Source of the DNA: Vanilla planifolia
Lineage: Eukaryota; Streptophyta; Magnoliopsida; Asparagales; Orchidaceae
Length of the DNA: 64,000 nt
Direction: 5' to 3'
NCBI GenBank assembly: GCA_023846275.1
Contig: CM043872.1
Location: 24,227,670 to 24,291,669 of the forward strand
Below, one piece after another: positions 33,901 to 46,317 of the stretch; within the stretch, counting starts at the first letter, position 1, and every line of letters begins with the position of its first letter. Position numbers and translations under genes: made by a program. The notes below the pieces were generated by a model, which saw only the letters and a program-made list of their open reading frames with translations, searched no databases and was not told the DNA's origin.

Positions 33901-36109
33901 TATCCTATAATTTTATTAAGCCTAATATGTTGTAAATATTGGAATTAAGATAGAATAGTTATCTTATGAGTATTTTAAAGGAATGAAGTTGAATTATTGA
34001 AATTGAATAATTATGAATTAAAATAATATTAAATTATGATGATCTTAAGATGTACTCCATAGTTTCAAATATATTAAAAAAATCTTATTTGAGCATACTA
34101 TTGAACATAATTTTTAAGAGAAATGTAATGATATTGATTTTGAAATTTTAGAAGTCTAATTATTCATGATTTTTTAAAAAAATGATGATTTAAGGTAAAT
34201 TTGTTATTTTTAACCTTTACTATATTAAGAGAGATGGGTTTGAATTAATTTATTAGTTGTGTATTGCTATGGTGATAAGAAAAGCTATAGGAATATAAAT
34301 AAGAAGAGAGAAGGAAGATAAAGTGAACATTTAGAAAGGTGGTTTAAAAAGAGAGCTAAGGTAGAGAAGAAGATTGCAATGAAAGACAAAGAGGCTAGTG
34401 TAAGAGAGAGAGGAACATATTGCAACTCAAAGAAAAGCTTGAAATCAAGTGAAAGAGGAGAAATGAGGTTGAAACAAGAGAAACACAAAAGAAACATATA
34501 GTCACTAATAAGAGGAAGTAAGTGTTGAAGCTTGATTTGTGGTTGAATTCATTTTAATTTGTACAAATTAAGGTATATTAAGATCATGTTGATCTAAAAA
34601 TTATATTAAAATAGTTTGGAGTAGATTTTGACCAGTTATGAAGGAGTTTGGATTGAAACTAAGACGTGAGATATGAAAAAAAACTAAGATTAAAGATTAT
34701 ACATGAATAATAGTGTAAACTGTACTTGTACAAATAGTGTTAAATGATTGAAATAAAGTGATATATTTGTGAGGGTATTCTCATCTTAAGTCCTCTTCAC
34801 AAACTTTTTTTAGAATAGTTGCAACATAAATGGAAGCATGAAAGTGACTAAGAGGAAAGGAAGAATGAGAAAAAAAATACATTTTTGTCACAAACGATAA
34901 TTTTTTAAGAAAAAATTCTTTCAACGGATTTCTAGATTTTACAAAATTCAAATTCTCATAACTCTTTCCCAAAAATTTATTTCTAAAAATTCTCTCAATT
35001 TTTTTTAATTCACTCTAAATTTTTTTAGAGTGTTCTCTAGTCTCTTTTTCTTTTTTTCAATGCTATGAAAATTCCTTCTAGAAAGTTCTTTTCTCACTTA
35101 GCATTCTTACAGCTTTATATAGGGATTAGATACAATATTTTAATACATAACTTTAATAGAAAAGATGCATATGCCCTTACCAAAATTCTAAAATTTTGAG
35201 CTTATCGACCAATTGTTCGCTTATGTAGAACACCTGCTTGTGCTTGTTTTCCTTTTGCCAACAACACTATGCATGTGTGCACCTTCTTCACGGTCATGTT
35301 TTGTGCATGTGTCGGGGCAAAACTATCCATAGCAAAAATACACATGGTGGCCTAGTTGGGGTGCGTGCACCTGTGCTTACGATCTTTGCACCTGAAGTCA
35401 TGTGCACGCCTTGTGGTTTGTGGTGCTTAATGTCAGGTGCCTGCTCTGTGGTGCACAATGCTTGATGTTTGGTGCATGCACCTACTGACATCATCTTCTT
35501 TTTTTCTTTTGTTTTTTCCCTATATTTTTTTCCAATATTTCTCTCTTCGAGTCTTGATCACTCGAGGGTGCATCCATGCCTTCACTAGTAGCATTCCACA
35601 AACACATTGTGGCACGCTATCTAATATGCCTATTACAAATCTCCACACACAACCCAACGAATAATCCTATTAGTTTGTGTTGTGTCATCAATTTTTTTCA
35701 GTTTATCTCTTCTATTGATTGTTTTTTCATCCATGCTTTATCTAATGACCTTGAAAATGATTTCTTGATCATAAGGAGATCGAAACAATCTGATTAAGAG
35801 GTTGTATAGTCATTTTGTGAATTTATTATACCATACAATAACCTTAATCATATAATATAGCTAGTGTAAATGTTGATAAGATTAATTGGTTAATTGTATT
35901 TATAAGTGCAATGAGTGGATCATGCTCATACAATTTGGTCAAGAGTGTTCAACGTTTAGGACCAATTTTTTCTTATGTGAAATCGTGTAAGGGTTTGCGA
36001 AGAGATCATACTTATATGATTTAAAGTATCATCTGGTATGAAGATTATCAAGTCAATTAGGGCTTAGTAGTTGTTGGATTGTATGGTATAATGATAGTGA
36101 TCATATACA
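33901..36109. other. Spacer between the inverted arrays; LTR-like A+T-rich DNA
   Basis: A purine-rich tract at 34,290-34,440 (agaagagagaaggaagataa type) is followed by A+T-rich sequence. A somewhat G+C-richer patch at 35,210-35,500 repeats gtgcacc/gcatgtgtgc-type words. No coding domain is recognised. It could be LTR or leader material from a retrotransposon. Confidence 0.4.
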
Positions 36110-36720
36110 ATGTCTTAAGTAGTTTAAATAAGAATTGTATGTGATAAGAATTTGAGATATTATCTTCTTGGAGATATTATACCAACCAAAGTGAGATTAT
36201 CCCTCAAAAGATATCTTAATAACTTAAAATTATAACATCTCACATAAACATCACAATCATTCTTTAGTACTAATCATGAGATAATTTATCCTTGTACCTT
36301 TCAACTTAAAAGCTTGATAGGAACTGCTCCTTATTTAATAATTTCTCACTTAGGACATAACCTAACATTCACTTCTTATCCTCTTCAATCTTAGATGTCA
36401 TAAACTCAAACTTTTATTTAGTTAATTCTTGTGTCACACTAGACTAGTAAGGATCAACTTTGACATCAAATATAATATTTTGATCTTATTATATTGAGTT
36501 ATTATCTCATTGAATCATCCTGTATTAACACAGGTGAGTTTTCTTTTCAAAATATGTCTTGATATCTTAAGATCATGACATATCATATAAATATTAGAAT
36601 CACTCTCTTATTAATTAATATAAGATAATTCATTTTTATAACCTCTCAATTTAGAATCTTATCTAGAGTCACTTGTCAAGTGATTCTCCACACAATCAAA
36701 TAGTTGATTAGGTGAAGAAT
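36110..36720 (-). repeat. Array of the same ~344-bp repeat, inverted
   Basis: About two copies in the opposite orientation. The anchor cacataaaca / catataaata recurs at 36,241 and 36,584 (spacing 343). The segment 36,450-36,545 (catcaaatataatattttga ... tctcattgaatcatcctgta) is the reverse complement of the conserved block near 33,456-33,545. It forms an inverted pair with the forward array about 2.2 kb away. Confidence 0.75.
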
Positions 36721-36805
36721 TATAATTATATAGTATGATGTGGGTGATCATATTGTACTATCAATGAAGATTAATGGATTATAAGTTTGATCGCATGAGT
36801 TAATT

Positions 36806-37995
36806 TATTTCTTTTCACTGCAAACTTTTGGTAATAAAGCTCATTTTTCTTTTATTTTCATAATCAAATGACATATAGACTAACAAGAAAGGAACAAATA
36901 AAAAACTCATCAAAACTAATAAAAAAAACTTGGCATAATTGACAAATCAATGACGAGAAGATGCAAGACGAATTTGTAGCACATGAGATTTTCTATTAAA
37001 ATTCCTCACACAAAATTCATGAGAAATGAAAGTGTTAAGCACCCATTATAGGAGCATGGCTAAAAAGGAAGAACATATAATTTGACATCAAAATTGTTGA
37101 AAAACTATATGAACTTTAACTCTGTGAAGTAGAATTTCTTTTGGCAAGATAAAAATGATGCAAGATAAGAATGAGCAATTAAACATGAAAATAGTCATTA
37201 TGAGACACTTGATAAAAGAGTTTAATTTAGACATAAATCACATAAACAAAATATTTATCATAAGTCTATCACATGAAACATTACATTAAAGCTCACATAG
37301 AGTTAATTTTGGGCTTAACAAAGAATAAAAATCTAAGAAAAATTATTACCAAAAATATACATAAAATATGAAGCATCTAGAAATTCTATTTGGATTATAA
37401 AATGTGTTAGTAGTTAGTTATTTTATAATGTGGTAGTTAATGCTTTCTTATTTTTGTAAAAAGTATGTGTTTGTGCAATTTAGTGGGTGTTTGTGGTTTT
37501 AGTGGTGAAGCATATATAAGTAGCTCCAAAATGTAAAGAAAATATGCAATTTGAGTTTTCCAATTTGTGCTTTTACTTGGTGGTTTGAGTGTGATGTAGT
37601 TTGGTTGTTTTTTCTTCTCTAGTTCAACTCTTTGGTGAATATTGTAAGCTTATTTGTAATCGTTATCCTTCTTTCCTTCATCTTTTTTAACCTATTTTTT
37701 ATTATTGATAATTACCAACAAAATTACTCTTTTTTCCTCTCATTTTCTTGGCCTATTTCTTTGTAAAGTAGAACTTGATAATGTAACAATTGCTTGGCTA
37801 TTACTGTAGTAATTATATGCATTACTTGCACACCAATCTACCCAAAAGTATACATACAGCTCCTAGCCAACACATATCCAATATCCACCAGTAAGAATTC
37901 GCAAAATGAATAGTGCCGTAATAGTATTTATGCATTTCTTTTTATCTTGGATTCATTTAATTAGACTCCCACATCATCTTAGAAGTAAATAACTA
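36806..37995 (+). repeat. Long direct repeat, copy A
   Basis: About 1.1-1.2 kb that matches copy B (38,246-39,770) along its whole length. It begins at ttcttttcactgcaaacttt and includes aaatgtgttagtagtt (37,400) and a TATA-like tatataagtagctcc (37,512). It runs through caccagtaagaattcgcaaa. The core from TGTTAG (37,405) to CCAACA (about 37,720) looks LTR-like. No coding domain is seen. Confidence 0.8.
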
Positions 37996-38245
37996 TTATT
38001 CCTCTCTATTACTCCTACATTTTTATAATTATGAGCTTAGATTTTTTTTATTCTACTTTCACATCATCTTGAAAATAAGCTCATTTAGTATTAAAGCAAA
38101 AAAAATTCAAAAATATTTTGAAGTTTGGAGAACATTGTAAGATCTGTTAATTGGTACTTTGTTCTTTAATAAACTTCACTTGAGGTCTCAACCCCATAGT
38201 CTTCTATCTGTTACAATTACTACAAGGTTATCAGTGATTAAATTC

Positions 38246-39770
38246 ATTTTCTTTTCACTACAAAATTTTTGTAATAAAGCTCATTTCTCTTTTATTTTTA
38301 TAATAAAAAAACATATAGACTAATAAGAAAGACACAAATAAAAAATTATCAAAACTTTTAAAATATTTGGTACAATTGACAAATCAATGATGAGAAGAGA
38401 TGCAAGAAGAATTGTAGACTTTCAAGCATGATGTTAAAGCCTAGTTCTAAAACTTGAGAAATAACATACAATTCCAAATACAAGACTCTCCTACTTCTTA
38501 ATTTGAACATATTGAGTGAGAGGATGAGGTTTAACTCCTTGAGAAAAGTAAGGATGCTTATGTTGTTGATTTGCAATTGGATATTTCTGTTAATTAGATC
38601 TCCAACACAAAAGAGGGGCTACTACATAAAAGAAGTATTCAACATATGGATTTGCAAACTAACATTTATGCAAGATATTGAAGACAATGATTTTGATTAT
38701 CAATGCTACAAAATTATTTGGGAAAAGGTGATGTTGTAACACATGAGATGTTTTTTGAATTCCTCACAAAAAATTCTTAAAAAATGGAAGAGTCAAGCAA
38801 TCATTAAAGGAGCATAGCAAAAAAGGAAGAACAAGACAATTTGGCATTATTGTTGTTGAAAAACTACTTGAACTTCAACTTTGTGGAACATAGTTTCTTG
38901 TGGCAATGAGAGAATGATGCAAGACAACAATGATCAATTAAACATAAAATAGACATTATGATGCATTTGATGAAAGATATAATTCGGGCTTAAATTGCAT
39001 AAACAAAATATTTATAAGAAACCCATCACATGAAGCAATGCATGAAAACCCACATGGAGCTATTTTGGGCTTAACAATGAATAAATATTTAATGACAAAT
39101 TATGACCAAAATTATGCATAAAAACGTAGAGCATTTATAGATTCTATTTTGACTATAAAATGTGTTAGTAGTTGGTTATTTTATAATGTGGTTATTAATG
39201 CTTTCTTATTTTCATAATAAGTATGTGTTGTGCAATTAAGTGGGTGTTTGTGATTATAATGGAAAAACATATATAAGTAGCTCCAAAACATGAAAAAAAA
39301 AGTTGCAATTTGTTGATTTGAGTTATTTAATTTGTGTTTTTACTTGGTGGCTTAAGTGTGATGAAGTTTGGTTGTTTTTCCTTCTCTTGTGCAACTCTTT
39401 GTTGAGTGTTACAAGCTCATTTGGTAATTATTAGCCTTCGTTCATTCATTTTGCTTAACTCATTTTTCATCATTTGTAACCACCAACAAAATCACTTTTT
39501 GCTTCCTCCCACTTTCCTAACTTCTTTGAAAATTAAAACCTAATACTGAGCAATTACTTAACTTGCACTGTAGCAATTACATGCTAGCTACATATGCACC
39601 AATCTACACATAGAGTACGTCCAACTGCTAGCCAACCCACATATAGTGCCCAACAATAAGCATTTGCAAAATAAATAAAGCTCAAATAGTAGTTTTCCAT
39701 TTTTTAGCTTAGATTCCTTCTATTTCTCTCCCATATCATCTAAAAAGCAAGGTACCATTATTCTTCTCTA
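38246..39770 (+). repeat. Long direct repeat, copy B (with 318-bp extra segment)
   Basis: Second copy of the direct repeat. The offset to copy A is 1,440 bp at the left end and 1,758 bp at the TGTTAG anchor. Copy B therefore carries ~318 bp (about 38,418-38,735) absent from A. The extra piece is bounded by ttgtag and ttgtaa. It contains unrelated short open frames with no recognised domain. Confidence 0.8.
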
Positions 39771-41480
39771 TCAGTCTTTTCATCAAATCCATGGAAACTA
39801 CAAATGCATTTGTTATATCAAATGGAAACACTAAGAACTTATAATATTCATATCTTATTCAATTTTAAAAATATCTTCTTAATTAATTTTTAAATGGTGA
39901 TAACGCTATCATAAATAACTCATAGAAAACACTACTGTTCTTTAAAGTTGATCAAATAGATCATCAATTCTTGATAAGTGATGTTTATTATTAATAATGA
40001 CCTTTTTGATTTTGTTATAATCATTATACATTTGAATGTTTTTTCCTTTCTTTTTTCTCAAATAGAATACGTCTTCATGATGATACATTATGTTTTATGA
40101 ACTTTTATCTAACAATTTTTGAATTTTTACTTTTACCTGTTGCAATTTCGTTTGTGTAATCCTAAATGAAACTTTGAAACTAATTAAGCACCATGAGTTA
40201 ATTGAATCTCAATTTTTTTTCTCTTTTGAGAGGTAATCCTGATAACTCTTTTAAAAAAAATATAGAGATATATTTTTTATTATTAGTATCTCTAAGGATT
40301 AAGAAAATTTCTTGTTCAAGCTTACAATAGATACTAGATACCTTTCACATCCTTTACATAACAATTTTTGTTCCTTCAACAAAAACATCGTAAGAAATTT
40401 TCTTCCTTTATCAAAATAGCTTAACTTGTTTTTTCCTAAGCTCTAAATTTCCATTTTCTTTCATGATGATTTATTTTTTCCTGGTGTACAAACTATACTT
40501 AATATTATGTCAAATTTTATCATAGGTAAAACATTTAACAATACAAATAATTCCCTTCCTTTAGTTCCCATCTTGTTCTCAATTTTTTTTCACTATAATA
40601 CTATTTTCATCTGACATTCTTATTGCTAACAATTCTTTTAATTATTACAATATAATATTTAATTTACTTATGATATAAGTTGAAATAAATGAATTGGATG
40701 CTCTATAAACAAATAAAATTAAAACATGTAAACTCTATAAATGTAGCATATTTATGATAACATCTATAGAATAAGGAGCCTCTTGGGTAAAATACTAAAC
40801 TGAGGTTGAAACCCTCTGCTTGTTGAACTACCTCTTCCTATACCACTTAAAATTATAGAAAAACCATTGCCTTCACCATAACCTACACTACCTTTGCCTC
40901 CACTTTTTAATGTACTAGTTGCTTTCATTTCTAATATCTTAGGATAATCTCTAGAAATATGTTATAATTTTTTGCACACAAAACATCTTAGTATACTGAT
41001 AAATTTTGACCTACACTCATCTCGATGCCATTTATCACAAAACTAGTCTCATTTACTGCTAGGTTCTTATGAAGATCTAAATCTGCTAAATCATATCACA
41101 TGAAGCTTGTCAACAAAAAGTACTAAAATTATCCATTTTCTTAAAAACTTTAGGGTTAAACCTCTACGAATCAAACATTTTCCTTTTTACACTTCTTTCT
41201 TCCATAACACTATGTTCTAGCTCTATAGTTTGAGTATGCTCAATTAATTCAATATAATTTGTTATTCTCACTATCATTAAAGCTGTTTTAATTCTATCTC
41301 TTATTTTCCTTTTAAACATATAACATCTCTACCCTCTTGATATAACCATATTAGTAAAACTTTGCAAAATAAGTAAACTCGTGTTTATACACTTTCACAG
41401 TTATATTCCTTGTATTATGTTGTTCAATTCCTGTCAATCCTCCACCTAAAATAGTATCATTATATCACAAAATTAACATC
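39771..41480 (-). mobile_element. Decayed Ty3/gypsy gag-pol remnant
   Basis: Read on the minus strand with frameshifts and stops, the element shows its parts in order. A gag helical stretch is seen (41,400-41,150). A CCHC-like knuckle reads RCFVCKK..HISRDYP (about 41,020-40,930). A protease-RT linker includes KGCERYLVSIVSL (about 40,340). The RT start follows: LSGLPLKREKKIEI, then RKKKGKNIQMYNDYNKIKK, then SRIDDLFDQL (about 39,960-39,930) and Asn-rich FPF..-like remains to about 39,790. The order and motifs fit a Ty3/gypsy (chromovirus-like) polyprotein. It is clearly dead. Confidence 0.8.
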
Positions 41481-41980
41481 AGAGTCGCCACATACATCAT
41501 CTACATGAGGACAACTAACAAAAACCAAGTTAGGGACCCAACGATGAGACAAACATCAATTCACATATCCAAAGTATATATATAAAGAAAACATGTTTGT
41601 AAACATTTAATCACACTAAAACTTTCCCTTTCACACATCTCTAGAAAATGACTCTTCTGTAGTAGCATCATTCCTATCTCTCGGTGTAATGGTTTCATGA
41701 CCTGTGATGTTAGCACTAAATGAGATTTACAAATCTCAGTAGATAAATCACAATATCTAACCAAATATTAAAATACCATAAACAGTAAAGATGAATCACA
41801 TGCATCAAGCTAAACCATACCATATGTCATATATAAGGTAATGCCAAATGAAAACCATAACGAAATACCAATTCCTTATATAAGTGTGTTATTATCGGGC
41901 CCAATTCCTTTTGACACATTATCCTCTGGATCCAATCATCATCAATAAATGACCTCTAGCCGACATCCAACCAACACATA

Positions 41981-42185
41981 ACACTAGGCAGATATCTGAT
42001 CCGAAGATCGATACCCTGCAACACATGCGGAGCCTACTGCCACCAAGCAGGTATCGGTACCATACCCTGCAACACATGCAGCGCCTGGTGTACATCATCA
42101 TGGAGTCATAACACATAACATATAACACTAGGCAGATATCTGATCCAAAGATCGATACCCTGCAACACATGCGGAGCCTAGTGGT
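41981..42185. repeat. Tandem duplication, ~144-bp period
   Basis: The segment aggcagatatctgatccgaa...cctgcaacacatgcggagcc at 41,986 recurs at 42,130 with one visible substitution (ccgaag to ccaaag). A partial third match, ccctgcaacacatgcagcgc, lies between (about 42,065). Confidence 0.85.
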
Positions 42186-42599
42186 GAGGATAATGTTCTC
42201 TGGAAATCTCATTTTACATGTTGCCATTTTCCAAACATCAATCCATGTCATATCAAAAGTCTTTTCATGTCATATTGTTTCGTCTCTTTCTTTAGCATAT
42301 TGTATCATATTATTTCTTTTCTTTTTAATTGTCATGCAAATAAAATAAACATCAACATATAGAACAACCAAAACACCATATAATTGAAAGAAAACCATGT
42401 AAAACAAACACATAATATTGTGCTACATCACAGGGTTAGGAATTTATCTACTTGGATTTGTTGTACTAATAGTTTTACCCACTTCTTATTCTTTTTGATA
42501 TCATACAAGGTCATACTCGCAAATTAAAAAAAAATATATTCATTCACCAAAAGTGCTTTCTAAAAGCTTTCCCAAACACACTCCAAAATAATCCCAAAA

Positions 42600-43140
42600 G
42601 ATGGGCTTACGCGGCACTGAACCGCCCGCTGGACCGCGCGCGCACGCTCGGCGCTGGACCGCCAGCGCAGAAAAGCTTTCTAAAAGCTTTTCCAAACGGC
42701 ATTTTTCCCCAAAATTTTCTTGCGCGGTGCTGGACCGCCCGCTCCCAGCGCGCCGGTTCAGCAGGGCGGCCCGGTCCAAGGCTTGGACCGATTCTCGCCT
42801 TCGCGTCTCTCTCCTGTGCGTCCGGCGAAACCGAAAGATTTCGCCGGCGCTGGACTGGCCAGTTCACGCGCTGAACCAGTCGAAACCGGCTCGGCTTCCG
42901 CCCTCTTGGTCTCCGCCGCTCACCGGAAAGCTTTACACAACCCCGAAGACGAAGCAAATTTTTCTTACCTTACGTATCTTCGCCGGCTGTCACTGTTGCA
43001 GGCCGAAAATTCCTCGAAGAGCACGGCGGCGACTGCCAAAATCTCGTCCCTAAGGAATTCTCGCTGCAGTCACTGTTGCAGAACCTCGCACTCCGGCAAT
43101 TCTCCTCGCAGTCGCATGCAGTCGCAATTCTTCGCAGATG
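42600..43140. other. G+C-rich block within the LTR-like region
   Basis: About 540 bp of far higher G+C than anything else in the window. It repeats gctggaccgcc/gaaccgcccgc words, the palindrome-like aaaagctttctaaaagcttt (42,671, echoed at 42,551) and cactgttgcag (42,990 and 43,072). Overlapping long open frames on both strands simply reflect the composition. No protein domain is recognisable. Confidence 0.7.
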
Positions 43141-43480
43141 TGGTTTTATTTATTTATTTTTTTTTTTTTTTGAACCGCAGTTTTGCATAAAATCCCTTCT
43201 AAATTGGGTATTTGCGAATATATCATCTGCCAAATCGAATTTGAACTATGCCAACATTTAAGAATTACACATCTATCCTCCACATTACAAATTTATCCCA
43301 AATTTTTAAAAATTCATAATTTATGCATTAGAGCTCCGAAAACTACATATTAAACATCGTTGGATTCGTCTCACAGAGCTCTTTGTATAAAAAATATAAA
43401 AATACAAATAAGAGAAAACTATGACTATTACAATTCCTCTCTTATTTTAGCTCTAACTGATATTAACATAAACTATCTCT

Positions 43481-44152
43481 TAAATTCCTTGATGAAATCT
43501 TCTCAAGATATTCCCCACACTGATTTGCCCATAAATTGAATCCTAAGCTTGGAACTTACAAAATACAACTTATATTTTTTAATACCAAATATACCTTTTT
43601 ATCATCTAGATTTGAGATGCCATCAAATATTCTTGACATCTAATACTAGTTTTTTGTTACTATAGGATCTTTTTTTACTATAAAGTAAGGTAGATTATCA
43701 AGTTATTTAATCACTTGATCAGACGATTTACCAATCACAAGGAGCTACCAAATTGCTTAAGGTTTGATTTTCTTTTCCATAAAACTTCTTATGCTTATTT
43801 CTCATTCAATTATCATAGTGATTATGTTGTTATGAGTTATATTCTCTCATAACTCTCTTAACATAAAAGATGACTCTCGAATCCCACTAGACCCTTAAAT
43901 GCAAAAGAGAAGTTAAGAAATTCATTACCTTTAGTCAGTTAAAGGTTTCCTTTTTTCAAATCTCTTTAATCAATTGATCTCTTTCTCAAGATCTCAATCT
44001 TATCCTCTACTTTCTATCATTTCATAAATATTATTTTTTCAGAGATTTAAGAATCTTTTCTTTGAGATTTTCTCTCACCACAATAATAAGAGATAAAATT
44101 AGATTAATACTAACATGCATACACACATATATACACACATATAAAGCTTTTG

Positions 44153-44228
<76 letters not shown>

Positions 44229-46315
44229 CTTGTATTTAATTCTTTGTTTAATGATATATGTAGACCCTTATCAAACAATATCTAATTCTCATTGGATATT
44301 TTCTACATGAGTAACACATTGAGCTCTACATTTTGCATTTATTTATAGTTTTATTTATGTTGTTTGGTACTTTAAATAATATTAACCAAAATAGTTAATT
44401 AAACTCAAAGCTATATTATTCATTTATTATAATATTTCAAATACAAATTTTGGAATATTCAAACCAATATACTTGATACTAGGGCTTAAGATATAAAAGT
44501 CTTGTTGATCATCACTTTATTATAATGGTTAGTAATGTTTTAGAGCTTGTGGTAGCATCTTTTCTTGTACACTTGATTACCTCTTAGGTTTATATGGATC
44601 TAGACATTATTTATTGGGGGGGATTCTATGACAATGAATGATTATTTATATTTTATCTTTACTTTTGATCATTGGGTTTCACAAAAAAATATGACTAATA
44701 TTTTTTATCATAAAAAAAGTCTTGTTGATAAGAATTTATGTTTGACCTTTCTTTTTTATTAGCTTTTACAGGTTTTGGGGATTGTTTTTTGACATCTTCA
44801 ATTCTAAATTGGACCAAAACAAAGGTTGTCCTGTACACCTTCCTTATCTGCTGATGACCATAGCTTTTGTGTGGATTACATTCTTTAACCTCCAGCCCAT
44901 AAGAACTTATGGAGTTTAGATGGACGCCTTTCTATAAGGTTATTGGGCTTCCCATGCTTCTTTTGATACAAACTATAATTTTTACGCTGGATCCTTACCT
45001 TCAGTTTGCTGGGAATTTCCTTTTATTTCATGATGAGAGTTTACTTCTAATCTAAAAAAAAAAAAAGATTAAAGTACTCTACCAATGTTAAAACTGCAGG
45101 AGTTCTGGGTGTGAATATGCGAAAATATGGTGTTCGCTAAGACAAAATTCATGGATAGCATCCCTATCATGTAAAATGACAACAATAAGAATTATAGAAA
45201 GGTTCATTGATGGCTGAAATTACATTTACAAGCCCTAAACAAAGGAAAAAAGAAAAATAATGTGGAGGGATAGTGATATAATAGAGACTAGCAATTATCA
45301 GTTTTCATATCTTAGATTTTTTTAAAAAATATTATGTCATCTCTTTATAGAATATGTTAATATAACAAACACAATATAGATATATATCTTGATATATATA
45401 GAATTTAAAAAGATAATAAATTATTTATGCATGCATAAACTACTTATTTGCATAAACTACTTATTACTCATTAATTATATGTTTTCATCTTTATGCAAGA
45501 TTTATGTGTAATTATAATTATCAAGAATAATTCATTCTAATTAGAATAACTATTATGAATTATTAATTTACGTGTATTATTTTAAGGAATTTATAACATA
45601 CGAAAAATAAGACAATATAATAACCCTGATATTTCTGCATCAATTGTATGACTAACACCGACTTGATGTTACAAATAAATGATATATCATGAGCATATAA
45701 TGTTACAAGATTTATGTTATAGTCTAGTATCCCATTACATATAATGCAGGTATGAACAATGTTGTATTATATGAGACACATTTTTTTTAAAAAAAATGTA
45801 AATAAATAAAATTTATCTTTCATATTAACAAGTGTTATTCCATACTTCATCACATGTCAGCCTAGCTTTCAACATCACATGAAAAGTGAAACCTGATCTA
45901 AAGATATAAATGAAAAAGTGCTTTTTGAAAATCTTTTGCTAACAATTTTACTTTGAAATTGTTAGACAAGCTGCCATTTGACGGTTAGAAGCAATTCGTC
46001 AAAAAAGAAATAAAGAAGACATCGATTCCCTTTCGCTTTTGCCGTGGCTTTAGATAAATAGTTTATCAACGCTGGCAAGCATTTTGAAAGCTGGAATGAG
46101 CAAAGTACGTGACTTGCTGCAGTGGAGAATCTTCTCCTGCGGGTGCTTCAGGTGCAGCCATATTGGCAGCGCCACTCCAAAGGTGGGTGATTGTGAAAGC
46201 CACTTAAATAAGATTGACAGCAAATTTTGGTAGAAAAAGGAGCACACATCTTAGGACAAAAGACAATTCATGCCTGAAATCTTCATTTAAGCTGTTCAAT
46301 TCCTGCTCAAAAGAT
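43481..46315. other. A+T-rich intergenic DNA
   Basis: No gene recognised. It contains the AT microsatellite at 44,156-44,226 and a stretch at 44,740-45,050 with more ordinary composition that ends in an A-run (45,054-45,066). That end could be the 3' end of an old poly(A) retroelement, but no domain confirms it. Confidence 0.55.
44156..44226. repeat. (AT)n microsatellite
   Basis: About 35 AT dinucleotides in an uninterrupted run. Confidence 0.97.
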
Positions 46316-46317
46316 TT

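Larger units (their letters stand above)
41481..43480 (-). mobile_element. Probable long LTR of the gypsy remnant
   Basis: Lies on the 5' side of the minus-strand gag remnant, where the upstream LTR and leader should be. It holds the word aaatctcatttagtgctaac followed by cacaggtcatgaaacc, a tandem duplication (41,985-42,190), a G+C-rich block (42,600-43,140) and a tail with gagctccgaaaactacatat. These are features I associate with long gypsy LTRs. No second LTR is in the window to prove the boundaries. Confidence 0.45.

Noticed and set aside
42540-43190. Four overlapping long open frames on both strands
   Set aside because: They arise from the very G+C-rich composition (few stop codons) of an LTR-like segment; no recognised domain.
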